Shown: positions 35,449 to 45,494, counted from the first letter of the stretch. The stretch is DNA of 64,000 nt from CBDDFN01 sp965227065 (GCA_965227065.1 CBDDFN010000002.1:1-64000); one strand, 5' to 3'. The notes: generated from the letters alone by a model not told the origin. Translations and numbers: made by a program.

Positions 35449-36873
35449 TTACGCGGCGTCGCGCGCCAGTTCTTCGGCTTTCTGGACCGCTTCCTCGATC
35501 GTGCCCACCATCAGGAAGGCCGCTTCGGGCAGATGGTCATATTCGCCGTCGCAGATCGCCTTGAAGCCCTTCACGGTGTCTTCAATGTCAACGAACACGC
35601 CGGGCTTGCCGGTGAAGATTTCAGCCACGTGGAAGGGCTGCGACATGAAGCGTTCGAGCTTCCGCGCACGCGCCACGACGAGCTTGTCGTCTTCGGAAAG
35701 TTCATCCATGCCCAGAATGGCGATGATGTCTTGCAGCGACTTGTAGGTCTGCAGCAGACGCTGAACTTCACGGGCGGTGTTGTAATGCTCTTCACCGACG
35801 ACGCGCGGGTCAAGGATCCGCGAGGTCGAGTCAAGCGGGTCAACCGCAGGATAAATGCCTTTTTCCGAGATGGCGCGGTTCAGAACCGTGGTCGCATCAA
35901 GGTGGGCAAACGAGGTGGCCGGGGCGGGGTCGGTCAAGTCATCGGCCGGGACGTAAATCGCCTGAACCGAGGTGATCGAACCTTTGTTGGTCGAGGTAAT
36001 ACGCTCTTGCAGGATACCCATATCGGTGGCGAGCGTCGGCTGATAGCCCACCGCCGAGGGGATCCGGCCCAGCAGCGCCGACACTTCGGCACCCGCCTGG
36101 GTAAAGCGGAAGATGTTATCGACGAAGAACAGAACGTCCTGGCCTTCAACGTCGCGGAAATATTCCGCCATGGTGAGGCCGGTCAGAGCCACACGCGCAC
36201 GGGCTCCCGGAGGTTCGTTCATTTGGCCAAAGCACAGGGCCACTTTTGAATTGTCACCATCAAGGTCGATAACGCCGGAATCGACCATCTCGTGATAAAG
36301 GTCATTGCCCTCACGGGTCCGCTCACCCACACCGGCGAAGACCGAGTAACCACCATGGCCCTTCGCGATATTGTTGATGAGTTCCTGAATGAGCACGGTT
36401 TTACCCACGCCCGCGCCGCCGAACAGGCCGATCTTGCCGCCCCGTGCGTACGGGCCGATCAGGTCAACAACCTTAATGCCGGTGACGAGCATTTCGGCTT
36501 CTGTCGATTGGTCAACAAACTCAGGCGCCTGACGGTGGATTGACCAGCTTTCGTCGTTGCCCACGGGGCCACGCTCATCAATCGGCTCACCGATCACATT
36601 CATGATCCGGCCCAGCGTCTTGCGGCCCACCGGCACCGAGATGCCGTCGCCCGTGTCAACCACTTCCTGGCCGCGCACCAGACCGTCGGTCGAGTCCATC
36701 GCAATCGTGCGGACGGTGTTCTCGCCAAGGTGCTGCGCCACTTCCAGCACAAGCGTGGTGTCACCCAGCTTGGTCTCAACCGCGTTCAAAATGGCCGGCA
36801 GATGATCGTCGAACTGAACGTCGACCACCGCGCCGATAACCTGTGTGATCCGTCCGGTCAGGTTTGTGCTCAT
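35449..36873 (-). CDS. atpD: ATP synthase F1 beta subunit
   Basis: 474 residues. The catalytic nucleotide-binding subunit, with the P-loop GGAGVGKTVLIQELI, GERTREGNDLYHEM, the Walker B LFFVDNIFRFTQAG and the ALLGRIPSAVGYQPTLATDMG signature. Length and sequence are standard. It lies between atpG and atpC in atpHAGDC. Confidence 0.99.
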   Translation of the reverse strand: MSTNLTGRITQVIGAVVDVQFDDHLPAILNAVETKLGDTTLVLEVAQHLGENTVRTIAMDSTDGLVRGQEVVDTGDGISVPVGRKTLGRIMNVIGEPIDERGPVGNDESWSIHRQAPEFVDQSTEAEMLVTGIKVVDLIGPYARGGKIGLFGGAGVGKTVLIQELINNIAKGHGGYSVFAGVGERTREGNDLYHEMVDSGVIDLDGDNSKVALCFGQMNEPPGARARVALTGLTMAEYFRDVEGQDVLFFVDNIFRFTQAGAEVSALLGRIPSAVGYQPTLATDMGILQERITSTNKGSITSVQAIYVPADDLTDPAPATSFAHLDATTVLNRAISEKGIYPAVDPLDSTSRILDPRVVGEEHYNTAREVQRLLQTYKSLQDIIAILGMDELSEDDKLVVARARKLERFMSQPFHVAEIFTGKPGVFVDIEDTVKGFKAICDGEYDHLPEAAFLMVGTIEEAVQKAEELARDAA

Positions 36874-36906
36874 TGTCTCTATCCTCTCGTCCCGGTTCGG
36901 GTGCGC

Positions 36907-37797
36907 TTAAAGCGCCTCAGCACCCGAGATAATCTCAATCAGTTCTTTGGTAATCTGGGCCTGGCGGGTCCGGTTATAGGTGATCGTCAACTTGTCGATC
37001 ATTTCCCCGGCATTCCGCGTGGCGTTATCCATGGCGGTCATGCGCGCACCTTGTTCAGACGCGGCATTTTCCAACAGCGCCTTGAAGATCTGGACGGCAA
37101 CATTGCGCGGCAGAAGGTCTTCAAGGATGGTCTCTTCATCCGGCTCATATTCGTAAACCGCGCCTTTAAGGTCGGGGCCGGCGGCTTCCTCACCTTCACC
37201 CTCGAACGAGGCGGGGATGAGTTGCTGGCGGGTCGGCACCTGGCTCATCACCGAGGCGAAGTGGCCATAGAAGATCGAGGCGACATCAAACTCACCGGCT
37301 TCATACATCTCAAGCAGGCGGGTCGAAATCTCCTGCGCATCGGCAAACCCGATCTGGCGCACACCCGACAGATCAACCAGATCCATCATGTTCTTGCTGT
37401 GCGTCCGCTTGATCACGCCATGGCCTTTTTTGCCGACGCAAAGGATTTTGACCTCTTTGCCCTGGCCGATCAGCTCATCAGCATGGGTTTTGGCAAGCTT
37501 GGCAATATTGGTGTTGAACGCACCGCACAGGCCCCGCTCGGCCGTCATGACCACAAGCAGGTGAACCTGATCGGAGCCAGAGCCAGCCAGCAGCTTGGGC
37601 GCGCCGGGATTGTTCATCGCCGCTTGCGCCAAACCGGCCAGCACAGATTCCATACGCTCAGCGTAGGGACGGGCGGCTTCGGCGTTTTCCTGCGCACGGC
37701 GCAGTTTCGCCGAGGCCACCATTTGCATGGCCTTGGTGATCTTTTGCGTCGACTTCACCGACGAGATCCGGTTTTTGAGGTCTTTCAGAGACGCCAT
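36907..37797 (-). CDS. atpG: ATP synthase F1 gamma subunit
   Basis: 296 residues. The N-terminal coiled-coil helix (MASLKDLKNRISSVKSTQKITKAMQMVA) and the C-terminal signature ENAASEQGARMTAMDNATRNAGEMI identify the rotor shaft. The central part (VVMTAERGLCGAFNTNIAK) is the Rossmann-like domain. It follows atpA by 22 bases. Confidence 0.98.
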   Translation of the reverse strand: MASLKDLKNRISSVKSTQKITKAMQMVASAKLRRAQENAEAARPYAERMESVLAGLAQAAMNNPGAPKLLAGSGSDQVHLLVVMTAERGLCGAFNTNIAKLAKTHADELIGQGKEVKILCVGKKGHGVIKRTHSKNMMDLVDLSGVRQIGFADAQEISTRLLEMYEAGEFDVASIFYGHFASVMSQVPTRQQLIPASFEGEGEEAAGPDLKGAVYEYEPDEETILEDLLPRNVAVQIFKALLENAASEQGARMTAMDNATRNAGEMIDKLTITYNRTRQAQITKELIEIISGAEAL

Positions 37798-37819
37798 GTC
37801 TCAACCCCCTCTCGTTCAG

Positions 37820-39349
37820 TTACGCGAAGCTTTTGGCGAAACCGCCAACCACATCGTGAAGCTGGGTTTCGATTTCATCGGTCAGCTTGCCGCCATCGCG
37901 GATCGCAGCGAGCAGATCGGCATGATCGCCATTGAGCTTGACCAGCAGGTCCTGTTCAAAGCGGCGGACGTCACCAACCGGCATATTGTCAAGATAGCCC
38001 TTCACACCGGCGAAGATCACAGCGACTTGCTCTTCAACACGCAGCGGGCTGTACTGGCCTTGCTTCAGCAACTCGGTCAGGCGCGCACCACGGGCGAGCA
38101 GCTTCTGGGTTGCGGCATCGAGGTCCGAGCCGAACTGGGCGAAGGCTTCCATTTCGCGATACTGGGCAAGCTCAAGCTTGATCGTACCGGCAACCTGCTT
38201 CATCGCCTTGATCTGGGCGGACGAACCAACCCGCGACACCGACAGACCCACGTTCACGGCCGGGCGGACGCCTGAGTAGAACAGGTCGGTTTCGAGGAAG
38301 ATCTGACCATCGGTGATCGAAATCACATTGGTGGGAATATAGGCCGACACGTCGTTGGCCTGGGTCTCAATCACGGGCAGCGCGGTCATCGAACCTGCAC
38401 CCTGCTCGTCATTCATCTTCGCGGCGCGCTCAAGAAGACGCGAGTGGAGATAGAAGACGTCACCAGGATAGGCTTCACGTCCCGGAGGACGGCGCAGCAG
38501 CAGCGACATTTGACGATAGGCAACCGCTTGCTTGGTCAAATCATCATAGATGATCAGCGAGTGCATGCCATTGTCGCGGAAATATTCAGCAATCGCGGCA
38601 CCGGTGTAAGGCGCGAGGAACTGCAGCGGGGCGGGCTCCGACGCGGTCGCGGCGACCACGATCGAATATTCCATCGCACCGGCTTCTTCGAGCACCTTCA
38701 CGATCTGGGCAACCGATGAGCGCTTCTGGCCGACGGCGACATAGACGCAGTAAAGCTTCTTGCTTTCATCGCCGGTCGCATTGACTGCTTTCTGGTTCAA
38801 GATGGTGTCGACAGCAATCGCGGTCTTGCCGGTCTGACGGTCACCAATGATCAGTTCGCGCTGGCCACGACCAATCGGGATCAGCGAGTCGATGGCTTTA
38901 AGGCCGGTCTGCATCGGCTCATGCACCGATTTACGCGGGATGATGCCCGGCGCTTTGGTCTCAACGCGGGTGCGCTCAGCGCCTTCGATCGGGCCTTTGC
39001 CGTCGATCGGGTTACCCAGCGCGTCAACCACGCGGCCCAGCAGGCCCTTGCCGACGGGAATATCCACAATCGTGCCGGTCCGCTTGACGGTGTCGCCTTC
39101 TTTAATACCGCGGTCATCGCCGAAAATAACGATACCGACATTGTCGTCTTCCAGGTTCAGCGTCATGCCTTTGATGCCGCCGGGGAAGTCGACCATCTCG
39201 CCGGCCTGAACATTGTCGAGGCCGTAAACACGGGCAATACCGTCACCGACCGACAGCACGGTGCCGATTTCCGACACTTCAGCACTGTCGCCAAAGTTTT
39301 TGATCTGATCCTTAAGGATCGACGAAATTTCTGCGGCCTGAATATCCAT
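37820..39349 (-). CDS. atpA: ATP synthase F1 alpha subunit
   Basis: 509 residues. The non-catalytic nucleotide-binding subunit, with P-loop GDRQTGKTAIAVDTI, the region PYTGAAIAEYFRDNG and the signature PAVNVGLSVSRVGSSAQ. The start MDIQAAEISSILKDQI is the usual one. It lies 13 bases downstream of atpH. Confidence 0.99.
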   Translation of the reverse strand: MDIQAAEISSILKDQIKNFGDSAEVSEIGTVLSVGDGIARVYGLDNVQAGEMVDFPGGIKGMTLNLEDDNVGIVIFGDDRGIKEGDTVKRTGTIVDIPVGKGLLGRVVDALGNPIDGKGPIEGAERTRVETKAPGIIPRKSVHEPMQTGLKAIDSLIPIGRGQRELIIGDRQTGKTAIAVDTILNQKAVNATGDESKKLYCVYVAVGQKRSSVAQIVKVLEEAGAMEYSIVVAATASEPAPLQFLAPYTGAAIAEYFRDNGMHSLIIYDDLTKQAVAYRQMSLLLRRPPGREAYPGDVFYLHSRLLERAAKMNDEQGAGSMTALPVIETQANDVSAYIPTNVISITDGQIFLETDLFYSGVRPAVNVGLSVSRVGSSAQIKAMKQVAGTIKLELAQYREMEAFAQFGSDLDAATQKLLARGARLTELLKQGQYSPLRVEEQVAVIFAGVKGYLDNMPVGDVRRFEQDLLVKLNGDHADLLAAIRDGGKLTDEIETQLHDVVGGFAKSFA

Positions 39350-39362
39350 CAGAGTTTTCCCC

Positions 39363-39923
39363 TTACCCGGCCTTTTTCATGGCGTGTTCGAGATTGGCAA
39401 GACGCGTTGCAAGCGATGCATCAATCATACGCGATCCAACCTTTACGATCAGACCGCCGATCAATTTCGCATCGACGCGCGATTCAACTTGAATGTCCCG
39501 TCCCATGGCCGAACGCAGCTGATCTTTCAGCGCGCCCATCTGGACATCGGTGAGCGGACGGGCAGAGACGACCTCGGCGGTCACTTCACCGCGATGGTCG
39601 GCCACCAGCTTGCGGAAGGCGACGCAAATGTCACCCAGTGCAAACAGACGGCGTTTTTCGGCCAGAAGGCCGACGAAATTCTTGGTCAGTGTTTGCGCGC
39701 CGGCGCGTTCGAGAACCGCGGCCATGGCTTTGGCCTGGTCATCGCGATTGAACAAAGGCGAGGTGGTCGCAGCTTTGAAATCGGCGCTGTCATGAAGAAG
39801 AGTTTCAAGGCTCGAAAGATCGGCTGCAACGGCGTCAAGGGCGCCAGCTTCAAGTGCCAGTTCAAACAAGGCGGTTGCGTAGCGACCGGCCAGACCGGCG
39901 ACGATGGATGCTCCATTTGCCAC
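39363..39923 (-). CDS. atpH: ATP synthase F1 delta subunit
   Basis: 186 residues from the GTG at 39923 (MANGASIVAGLAGRYATALF), where similarity to OSCP/delta begins; the frame stays open upstream, but that sequence is not family-like. Landmarks are GRYATALFELA, the helix FVGLLAEKRRL and the C-terminal KVGSRMIDASLATRLANLE. Delta joins F1 to the peripheral stalk. It is the first gene of the F1 operon; the Fo genes are not in this window, which is the alphaproteobacterial split. Confidence 0.95.
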   Translation of the reverse strand: MANGASIVAGLAGRYATALFELALEAGALDAVAADLSSLETLLHDSADFKAATTSPLFNRDDQAKAMAAVLERAGAQTLTKNFVGLLAEKRRLFALGDICVAFRKLVADHRGEVTAEVVSARPLTDVQMGALKDQLRSAMGRDIQVESRVDAKLIGGLIVKVGSRMIDASLATRLANLEHAMKKAG

Positions 39924-40380
39924 TTTAGATCTCAAGCCCCGTACTTTTGGAGGAATGCGAGAACCGCACCCCACAGATTGCGCGCAAAACCGGCCGGTCC
40001 TGCACCCCCGGAACGGATGATCACGATCACCGTGTTCGGAAAAAACAGTCCAGCCGGATGTTGAAGCGGAAAACCGCGAACCGAACGCTCGCGACCCGCC
40101 CCCTATCGGCGCTCTGTTAGCACGGTGATTTCGCGGCGGGCAAGGAAGCCCCACTTCATGCGCCGCTTTGCCGCAAGTTTTTCGCGGCCATGAAAAAGCC
40201 GGGCAAACACGGTTTCACCAATCCTTCGCACCGCGCCACATGTTCTAATTTTGTTCAGCGGGATCAAGGCTTTATTCAGGGATGCCGTTGAATTCGCCTT
40301 GAGCTGCTCGCAATACGTGTGTATTAACATTAATACAATTATAACTATTAGTCGTTTGCGTATTTTTTTGGGGAGTTTCC
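39924..40380. other. Divergent intergenic region between atpH and the PD-(D/E)XK protein gene
   Basis: 457 bases. The atp-proximal half is GC-rich and shows no gene I can support (a 110-codon minus-strand open frame at 40103-40435 lacks family features). The last ~90 bases are very AT-rich and hold a perfect palindrome, listed separately. The atp promoter must lie here, but I could not place a convincing -35/-10 pair. Confidence 0.5.
40321..40336. promoter_or_regulatory. Palindromic operator-like site
   Basis: GTATTAA-CA-TTAATAC is a perfect 7-bp inverted repeat with a two-base centre, about 45 bases before the ATG at 40381. A TATAAC box lies just after it, so a bound dimer would block or touch polymerase. 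The cognate regulator is unknown. Confidence 0.45.
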
Positions 40381-41802
40381 ATGTCAGACCTGCCCGCCTG
40401 CGTTCAAAAGGCCGCCCCGGTTCGTCTTCTTCCAACCCTCAGCGAAACAGCGCGGGAGGCCCGCGCCGTTTCCACCTTTCTCAGCTGTCTGAAAGCCATT
40501 CGCCCGCTGGCGCACCCTCTGCTGTCCCCGTTCGGGGCGCCGGTGGGCCAGCGCTCCCGCATCGAATGCTGGAGCGAGGTGGAACTGAGGCGCCCGGTGG
40601 GCGACCGTATACTCAGGCCCGACGGATTGATCTGTGTCCGCACCGGCTCAAAACGCTGGTGCGCGCTGGTTGAGGCCAAAACCGGCCCCTCCCCGCTTGA
40701 TCGCGAGCAGGTTGAGGCTTATTTGCGGCTGGCCCGCGAAAACGGGCTTGATGCGCTGATCACGCTGTCCAACCAGTTCGCCCCCCGCGCCGATCATGCG
40801 CCGGTGACGGTCAACCGGCATTTGCGCCGCTCGATCGATCTTTATCACCTGCCGTGGAAAGCGGTTTTGACCCAATCCCAATTGGCACTCATGGACGAGT
40901 CGGCGATGAACAGCCATGAGCGCTTCATGCTTGAAGAGTTCGTTCATTATTTGCGGCAACCCAGATCAGGACTATCGGACTTCACCGCCATGACAGCCGA
41001 CTGGGCCGATCTCATCGAGGCGATCCAGAATGGCGCCCCGATCAACCGGAAAGCAGGCCGCGTTCACCGCATCGTGTCAGCCTGGCATGAGGAACTGCAC
41101 GACGCCGCGCTATCCCTCAGCCCCAATGTCGGCACGCTCGTCACCGTGAAAGTCCCGCGCAAAACCGGCACTGACCCGGCGGACTGGCGCGACACGGACG
41201 CGGCGCATTTTGAACGCGCCCATGAACTCACCGGCACGCTTCAGGTTCCGCATGCCGAAAACATGCATCTCACCGCCAACCTGTCGAAGCGCACCATTGC
41301 GGCCCATATCCGCCTGAAAGCCCCGCGCGACCGTCAGCGCACCGGTGCCCGCATCAACTGGCTGTTGAAGCAGCTCAAAGGCGTCGATGCCCAGGGTGTG
41401 AGCATTCGGATGATTTCCAAGGGCCGGGGCGGCAATCCCGTGGTCACACTCGATGCTTTGCGGGCTGATCCCAAACTGGCGGCGCACGACTGTCACGCCG
41501 GGCCGCCCAGCCATTTTGAAGTCGCGCTGGTTCAGCATCTGGGCGCAGCAATGGGCCGGAGGAGAAAATTCATTGAACGGTTCGACGCACTCGTGCTCGA
41601 TTTTTATGAGCGGATTGGTCAGCACGTCAAAGGCTGGGTCGCCCCGCCGCCTGCCTATCGCGCCCAGCCGGTGCCGCAAAAAGCCGAACCCAAACAGCCG
41701 AAAAAGCCTGCCCCGCGCCTCACCCCCGCCCGCTCCGTCGGGGATATCCCGTCTTTCCTGCGGCGCGACCCGCATCATCAGGTCTTTTTGCAAAAAAGCT
41801 GA
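40381..41802 (+). CDS. Uncharacterised protein with a PD-(D/E)XK-like N-terminal domain
   Basis: 473 residues, with a GGGGAG ribosome site. In the N-terminal part, Glu-rich RIECWSEVELRRP precedes RPDGLICVRTGSKRWCALVEAKTG. The pattern E...PDG...xxEAK, followed by LDREQVEAYLRLARENG, is that of PD-(D/E)XK nuclease folds. The C-terminal ~280 residues have no motif I know, apart from a basic Pro/Lys-rich stretch near 430 and the end SVGDIPSFLRRDP. No membrane segment or signal peptide. A nuclease-like or nucleic-acid-binding role is possible, but nothing shows the target. It is a single gene, convergent with priA. Confidence 0.6.
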   Translation: MSDLPACVQKAAPVRLLPTLSETAREARAVSTFLSCLKAIRPLAHPLLSPFGAPVGQRSRIECWSEVELRRPVGDRILRPDGLICVRTGSKRWCALVEAKTGPSPLDREQVEAYLRLARENGLDALITLSNQFAPRADHAPVTVNRHLRRSIDLYHLPWKAVLTQSQLALMDESAMNSHERFMLEEFVHYLRQPRSGLSDFTAMTADWADLIEAIQNGAPINRKAGRVHRIVSAWHEELHDAALSLSPNVGTLVTVKVPRKTGTDPADWRDTDAAHFERAHELTGTLQVPHAENMHLTANLSKRTIAAHIRLKAPRDRQRTGARINWLLKQLKGVDAQGVSIRMISKGRGGNPVVTLDALRADPKLAAHDCHAGPPSHFEVALVQHLGAAMGRRRKFIERFDALVLDFYERIGQHVKGWVAPPPAYRAQPVPQKAEPKQPKKPAPRLTPARSVGDIPSFLRRDPHHQVFLQKS

Positions 41803-41820
41803 TCCGCCGATGACGCCAAG

Positions 41821-44049
41821 CTAGGCGAAACTCTGCGGGTCCATATCCACAATGATGCGCAGCGCCGACGGCGCTTTGAGCGTGGCCAGCCAATCCGCCA
41901 AAACCGGCTGCAAGCGCATCTCAAGCGGCGCTTTGATCAAAAACCGCATGCGGTGAAACCCCCGGATCAACGCAAGCGGGGCGGGAGCCGGCCCCAGCAC
42001 CATCAGACCCGGCGCCTGTGGCGCGCGGGCTGCTAGCGCGCGGGCAAACCGCTCCATCAAATCCCGGTCGCGGCTTGTCAGAATGAGCGAGGCAAGACGG
42101 CCATAAGGCGGCATCGCGATGCGCTTGCGCTCCTCAAGCTCAGCCGCCCGGAACGCGGCTGCATCCCCCGATGTCAGGGCTGCAATCACCGAATGGTGGG
42201 GATCATAGGTTTGCAGCAGGACCTTGCCAGAGCGTTCCTCCCGCCCCGCCCGGCCCGCAACCTGGGTGAGCAACTGATAGGTCCGTTCCGCCGCACGCAG
42301 ATCACCACCCGCCAGCCCCAGATCGGCATCAACCACCCCCACCAAGGTAAGCTTGGGAAAGTGATGGCCCTTGGCGATAATTTGCGTGCCGATCATCAGA
42401 TCAAAATCCCCACGGGCAAATTCATGAATGCGCTGATGGGCGAGCGCCCGCAGGCTTTTGGGCGGACCCGCCGCTGTCATCCGGTCCCGTGCGTGATCGG
42501 CCATCAGCATGTCTGATGACAAGACCGCTGTGCGTGCGTCGGGCAGCGCCTCGCTGATCTCCTCAAGGATGCGCTCAACACCGGGGCCGATGGCCACCAG
42601 ATGCTCTTCCCCGCATTCGGGGCAGCGCGGGGGCCTGGGCTCATGATAGCCGCAATGGTGGCATTGCAGTTCGCGTTTGAACCGGTGCTCCACCAGCCAG
42701 GCATCACATTCGGGACATTCAAAGCGGTGGCCGCAATGCCGGCACAGGGTCAGCGGCGCATAGCCCCGCCGGTTCAAAAACAACAGCACCTGTTCGCCCC
42801 GGCTGATTGTCTGGGCGGCCTCACGGATCAGCGTGCGGCTGAGAAAACGGCCGGGTTCAGGCCCATCCTCTTTCAAATCAATCGCATGCAGATCAGGCAA
42901 CACCGCATCGCCAAAGCGCGAGGCGAGCGTCAGATGCCGATACCGCCCGGTCTGGGCGTTGACGACACTTTCAAGCGCAGGCGTAGCAGATGCCAGAACC
43001 GCCGGGCAGTCATTGAGCCGGGCGCGCACAATCGCCATATCGCGGGCGTGATAGCGCACCCCGTCTTCCTGTTTGAAGGCGGGATCATGCTCCTCATCGA
43101 CAATGATCAGTCCCAATTCATCAAACGGCAGAAACAGGGCTGACCGTGCGCCGACCACCACCCGCGCCGATCCTGTCGCCACCTGATGCCAGGCGATCTG
43201 GCGGTCCTTCTGGCTTAAATCCGAATGCCATTCGACCGGCGGTGCGCCAAAGCGTTTTTCAAAGCGCGCCAGAAACTGTGCGGTCAGCGCAATCTCGGGC
43301 AGCAGGATCAGCACCTGCTTGCCTTGATTGAGCGCCTCGGCGGCAGCCTCGAAATAAACATGGGTCTTGCCCGACCCGGTCACCCCTTCAACCAAACTCA
43401 CGCTAAACCCGCCATCGCGCAATCCTGTCCGCAGCGACGCAACCGCAGCCGCCTGATCCTCAGTCAACGGGTCGGGCTCGGTGACGGGGGTGAGCGGCCG
43501 GGCGGCGGGCAAGGCTGATGCTTCCAACGTCCGCAGCGCGCCTTGTTTGGCCAGCCCGTCAATCACAGAGGGTGAAACACCCGCCAGTTCGCTCAACTCC
43601 GATTTGGTGAGCGCAGGCGCATCGGTAAGGAAATCAAGCACCTTGCGCCGGGCCGCAGTCATCCGGTCCGGCAAATCCTCGGTCCGTTCATAAAGGATGC
43701 GGGGCTTGGGCGTTTCCCACTTCATCGGCACTGCCATAGCAAGGCGCAGCACCGCCCCCAACGGTGCCAGCGTATAGCCCGCCACCCAGTCGATCAGATC
43801 ACACAGGTCACGCGGCAATGACGGCAGATCAAGCCGGGCATGTATGGGCTTGAGCTTGGCGGGATCAACATCGTCGGAGCCTGCGCCCCACACCACCCCG
43901 CGCACCCTGCGCGGACCCAAAGACACCTCAACCAGATCGCCGCGCGCAAAGACCTCGCCATCGGGCACCCCATAATCATAGGTGCCATCAAGCGGGACCG
44001 GCAGGGCAACCGCCATCGTCCTTTGGGTCTGCGAATCATCACGGCTCAT
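41821..44049 (-). CDS. priA: Primosomal protein N' (replication restart helicase)
   Basis: 742 residues from ATG 44049; the open frame extends further but would run through the fsa-like gene. The N-terminal DNA-binding domain includes VPLDGTYDYGVPDGE. The helicase core has the Walker A GVTGSGKTHVYFEA and the DEEHD box (IIVDEEHDPAFKQEDG). The zinc site CRHCGHRFECPECDAWL ... LQCHHCGYHEPRPPRCPECG carries eight cysteines as expected. PriA reloads the replisome at stalled forks. It is divergent from the fsa-like gene, with 75 bases between. Confidence 0.96.
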   Translation of the reverse strand: MSRDDSQTQRTMAVALPVPLDGTYDYGVPDGEVFARGDLVEVSLGPRRVRGVVWGAGSDDVDPAKLKPIHARLDLPSLPRDLCDLIDWVAGYTLAPLGAVLRLAMAVPMKWETPKPRILYERTEDLPDRMTAARRKVLDFLTDAPALTKSELSELAGVSPSVIDGLAKQGALRTLEASALPAARPLTPVTEPDPLTEDQAAAVASLRTGLRDGGFSVSLVEGVTGSGKTHVYFEAAAEALNQGKQVLILLPEIALTAQFLARFEKRFGAPPVEWHSDLSQKDRQIAWHQVATGSARVVVGARSALFLPFDELGLIIVDEEHDPAFKQEDGVRYHARDMAIVRARLNDCPAVLASATPALESVVNAQTGRYRHLTLASRFGDAVLPDLHAIDLKEDGPEPGRFLSRTLIREAAQTISRGEQVLLFLNRRGYAPLTLCRHCGHRFECPECDAWLVEHRFKRELQCHHCGYHEPRPPRCPECGEEHLVAIGPGVERILEEISEALPDARTAVLSSDMLMADHARDRMTAAGPPKSLRALAHQRIHEFARGDFDLMIGTQIIAKGHHFPKLTLVGVVDADLGLAGGDLRAAERTYQLLTQVAGRAGREERSGKVLLQTYDPHHSVIAALTSGDAAAFRAAELEERKRIAMPPYGRLASLILTSRDRDLMERFARALAARAPQAPGLMVLGPAPAPLALIRGFHRMRFLIKAPLEMRLQPVLADWLATLKAPSALRIIVDMDPQSFA

Positions 44050-44124
44050 CAGCACACTGTGCCAAGCGCGCGCGATCTGGTACAGCTTGGTCAACACAAG
44101 ACCCAACAGCAGGACACGGGTTCC

Positions 44125-44778
44125 ATGAAATTCTTTATCGACACCGCCGACACCGCCGAAATCAAGGATCTGGCCGACACCGGCATGGTCGACGGGGTGA
44201 CCACCAATCCCTCGCTGGTCGCCAAGACGGGCCGCAAATTTACCGATGTGGTGGAAGAGATATGCGCCATCGTTCCCGGCCCCGTGTCGGCCGAGGTGAC
44301 AGCGACCGACCATGACACCATGATGAAGGAAGCTGCGGTGCTGCGCGCCATTGCGGGCAATGTCACGATTAAAGTGCCGCTGACCTGGGATGGGCTGAAA
44401 ACTTGCCGGGCACTCGCCGATCAAGGCACGCTGGTCAATGTCACCCTGTGTTTTTCACCTATGCAGGCGCTTTTGGCCGCCAAGGCGGGAGCGGCCTTCA
44501 TCTCGCCCTTTGTGGGCCGCCTCGATGATATCGGCCAGGACGGCATGGGGCTGATCGAAGAGATCAAAGAGATTTACGACAATTTCGCCTTCGACACCGA
44601 AATCCTGGTCGCGTCGGTCCGCCATGTCGCCCATGTGCGCGAGGCTGCGATGATCGGCGCTGATGTCGTCACCGCCCCGCCCAAGGTGATCCGCCAATTG
44701 GCCGACCATGTGCTGACCGACAAGGGCCTGGATGCCTTTCTTGCCGACTGGGCCAAAACCGGACAATCCATTCTGTGA
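44125..44778 (+). CDS. Fructose-6-phosphate aldolase / transaldolase-like protein
   Basis: 217 residues. Small TalC/Fsa-type transaldolase: MKFFIDTADTAEIKDLAD, GVTTNPSLVAKTGR, the Schiff-base lysine in VTIKVPLTWDGLK, SPFVGRLDDIGQDG and the C-terminal TAPPKVIRQLADH. About 215 residues is the size of this group rather than of full transaldolases. It may serve the non-oxidative pentose phosphate pathway. It overlaps the DUF484 gene by four bases. Confidence 0.93.
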   Translation: MKFFIDTADTAEIKDLADTGMVDGVTTNPSLVAKTGRKFTDVVEEICAIVPGPVSAEVTATDHDTMMKEAAVLRAIAGNVTIKVPLTWDGLKTCRALADQGTLVNVTLCFSPMQALLAAKAGAAFISPFVGRLDDIGQDGMGLIEEIKEIYDNFAFDTEILVASVRHVAHVREAAMIGADVVTAPPKVIRQLADHVLTDKGLDAFLADWAKTGQSIL

Positions 44779-45494
44779 GTGCGCCCAAAGATCATAAGGC
44801 GGCGAAAGCGCCCAAACTCACCGATGACGAGGTGCTCAATTTCTTGCGCGCCCATCCCGATTTTCTCGTCCGCTATCCCACCATCCTTGATGTGCTGACG
44901 CCGCCCGATCGGCTGGCCGATCAGGACACCTCCGTGGCCGATATGCAGGCCCATATGATCCGGCGGCTGCGCGATCAATTGGCGAGCGAAGCGCAAAAGC
45001 GCGAGGCGCTGATGGCCAATGCGCTGCTCAACAGCAAGGCGCAAGGTGATGCCCATGCCGCCGTGCTGGCCTTGATGGCGGCCAAAAGCATGGAAGAAGC
45101 GCTCAGCGTCATCGTCGATGACTGGCCCGGCCTGCTCAAGGTCGATGTCATTACGATCGCCGCTGAAGTCGCATTTGATGGGATGGCCCACGAGGTGGGC
45201 GAGAAAGTTTTTTCCATCACCCATGGCACGGTTGATGCGCTGCTTGGCGCAGGCGAACCCATATTGCTGACCCCTCACCCCAAGGCCCGCGACGAGATTT
45301 ACGGCACCGCCGCGCCCCTCGTGCAGTCGGATGCGCTGATCCGGCTCGCCCCGTCAAAAAATGCGCCCGTTGGCATTTTGGCGCTGGGCAGCCGCGAAGC
45401 TGAATTGTTTGAGCCCGGCCAGGCAACCGACCTGCTGCAATTTCTCGGCGGCGCGGTTGAGCGCAGCTTGCGGTTATGGCTCGACCTTCCCTGA
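44775..45494 (+). CDS. DUF484 family protein
   Basis: 239 residues from a GTG overlapping the fsa-like stop. The DUF484 opening LTDDEVLNFLRAHPDFLVRYPTILDVLTPP is clear, followed by a coiled segment and a GAF-like domain (about 110-235) ending VGILALGSREAELFEPGQATDLLQFLG. Proteins of this family sit next to xerC in many proteobacteria; the function is not established. It overlaps xerC by 19 bases. Confidence 0.9.
   Translation: MSAPKDHKAAKAPKLTDDEVLNFLRAHPDFLVRYPTILDVLTPPDRLADQDTSVADMQAHMIRRLRDQLASEAQKREALMANALLNSKAQGDAHAAVLALMAAKSMEEALSVIVDDWPGLLKVDVITIAAEVAFDGMAHEVGEKVFSITHGTVDALLGAGEPILLTPHPKARDEIYGTAAPLVQSDALIRLAPSKNAPVGILALGSREAELFEPGQATDLLQFLGGAVERSLRLWLDLP

Noticed and set aside
40103..40435. 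110-codon minus-strand frame upstream of atpH
   Set aside because: It overlaps the start of the opposite gene, has a jumbled composition and no ribosome site.
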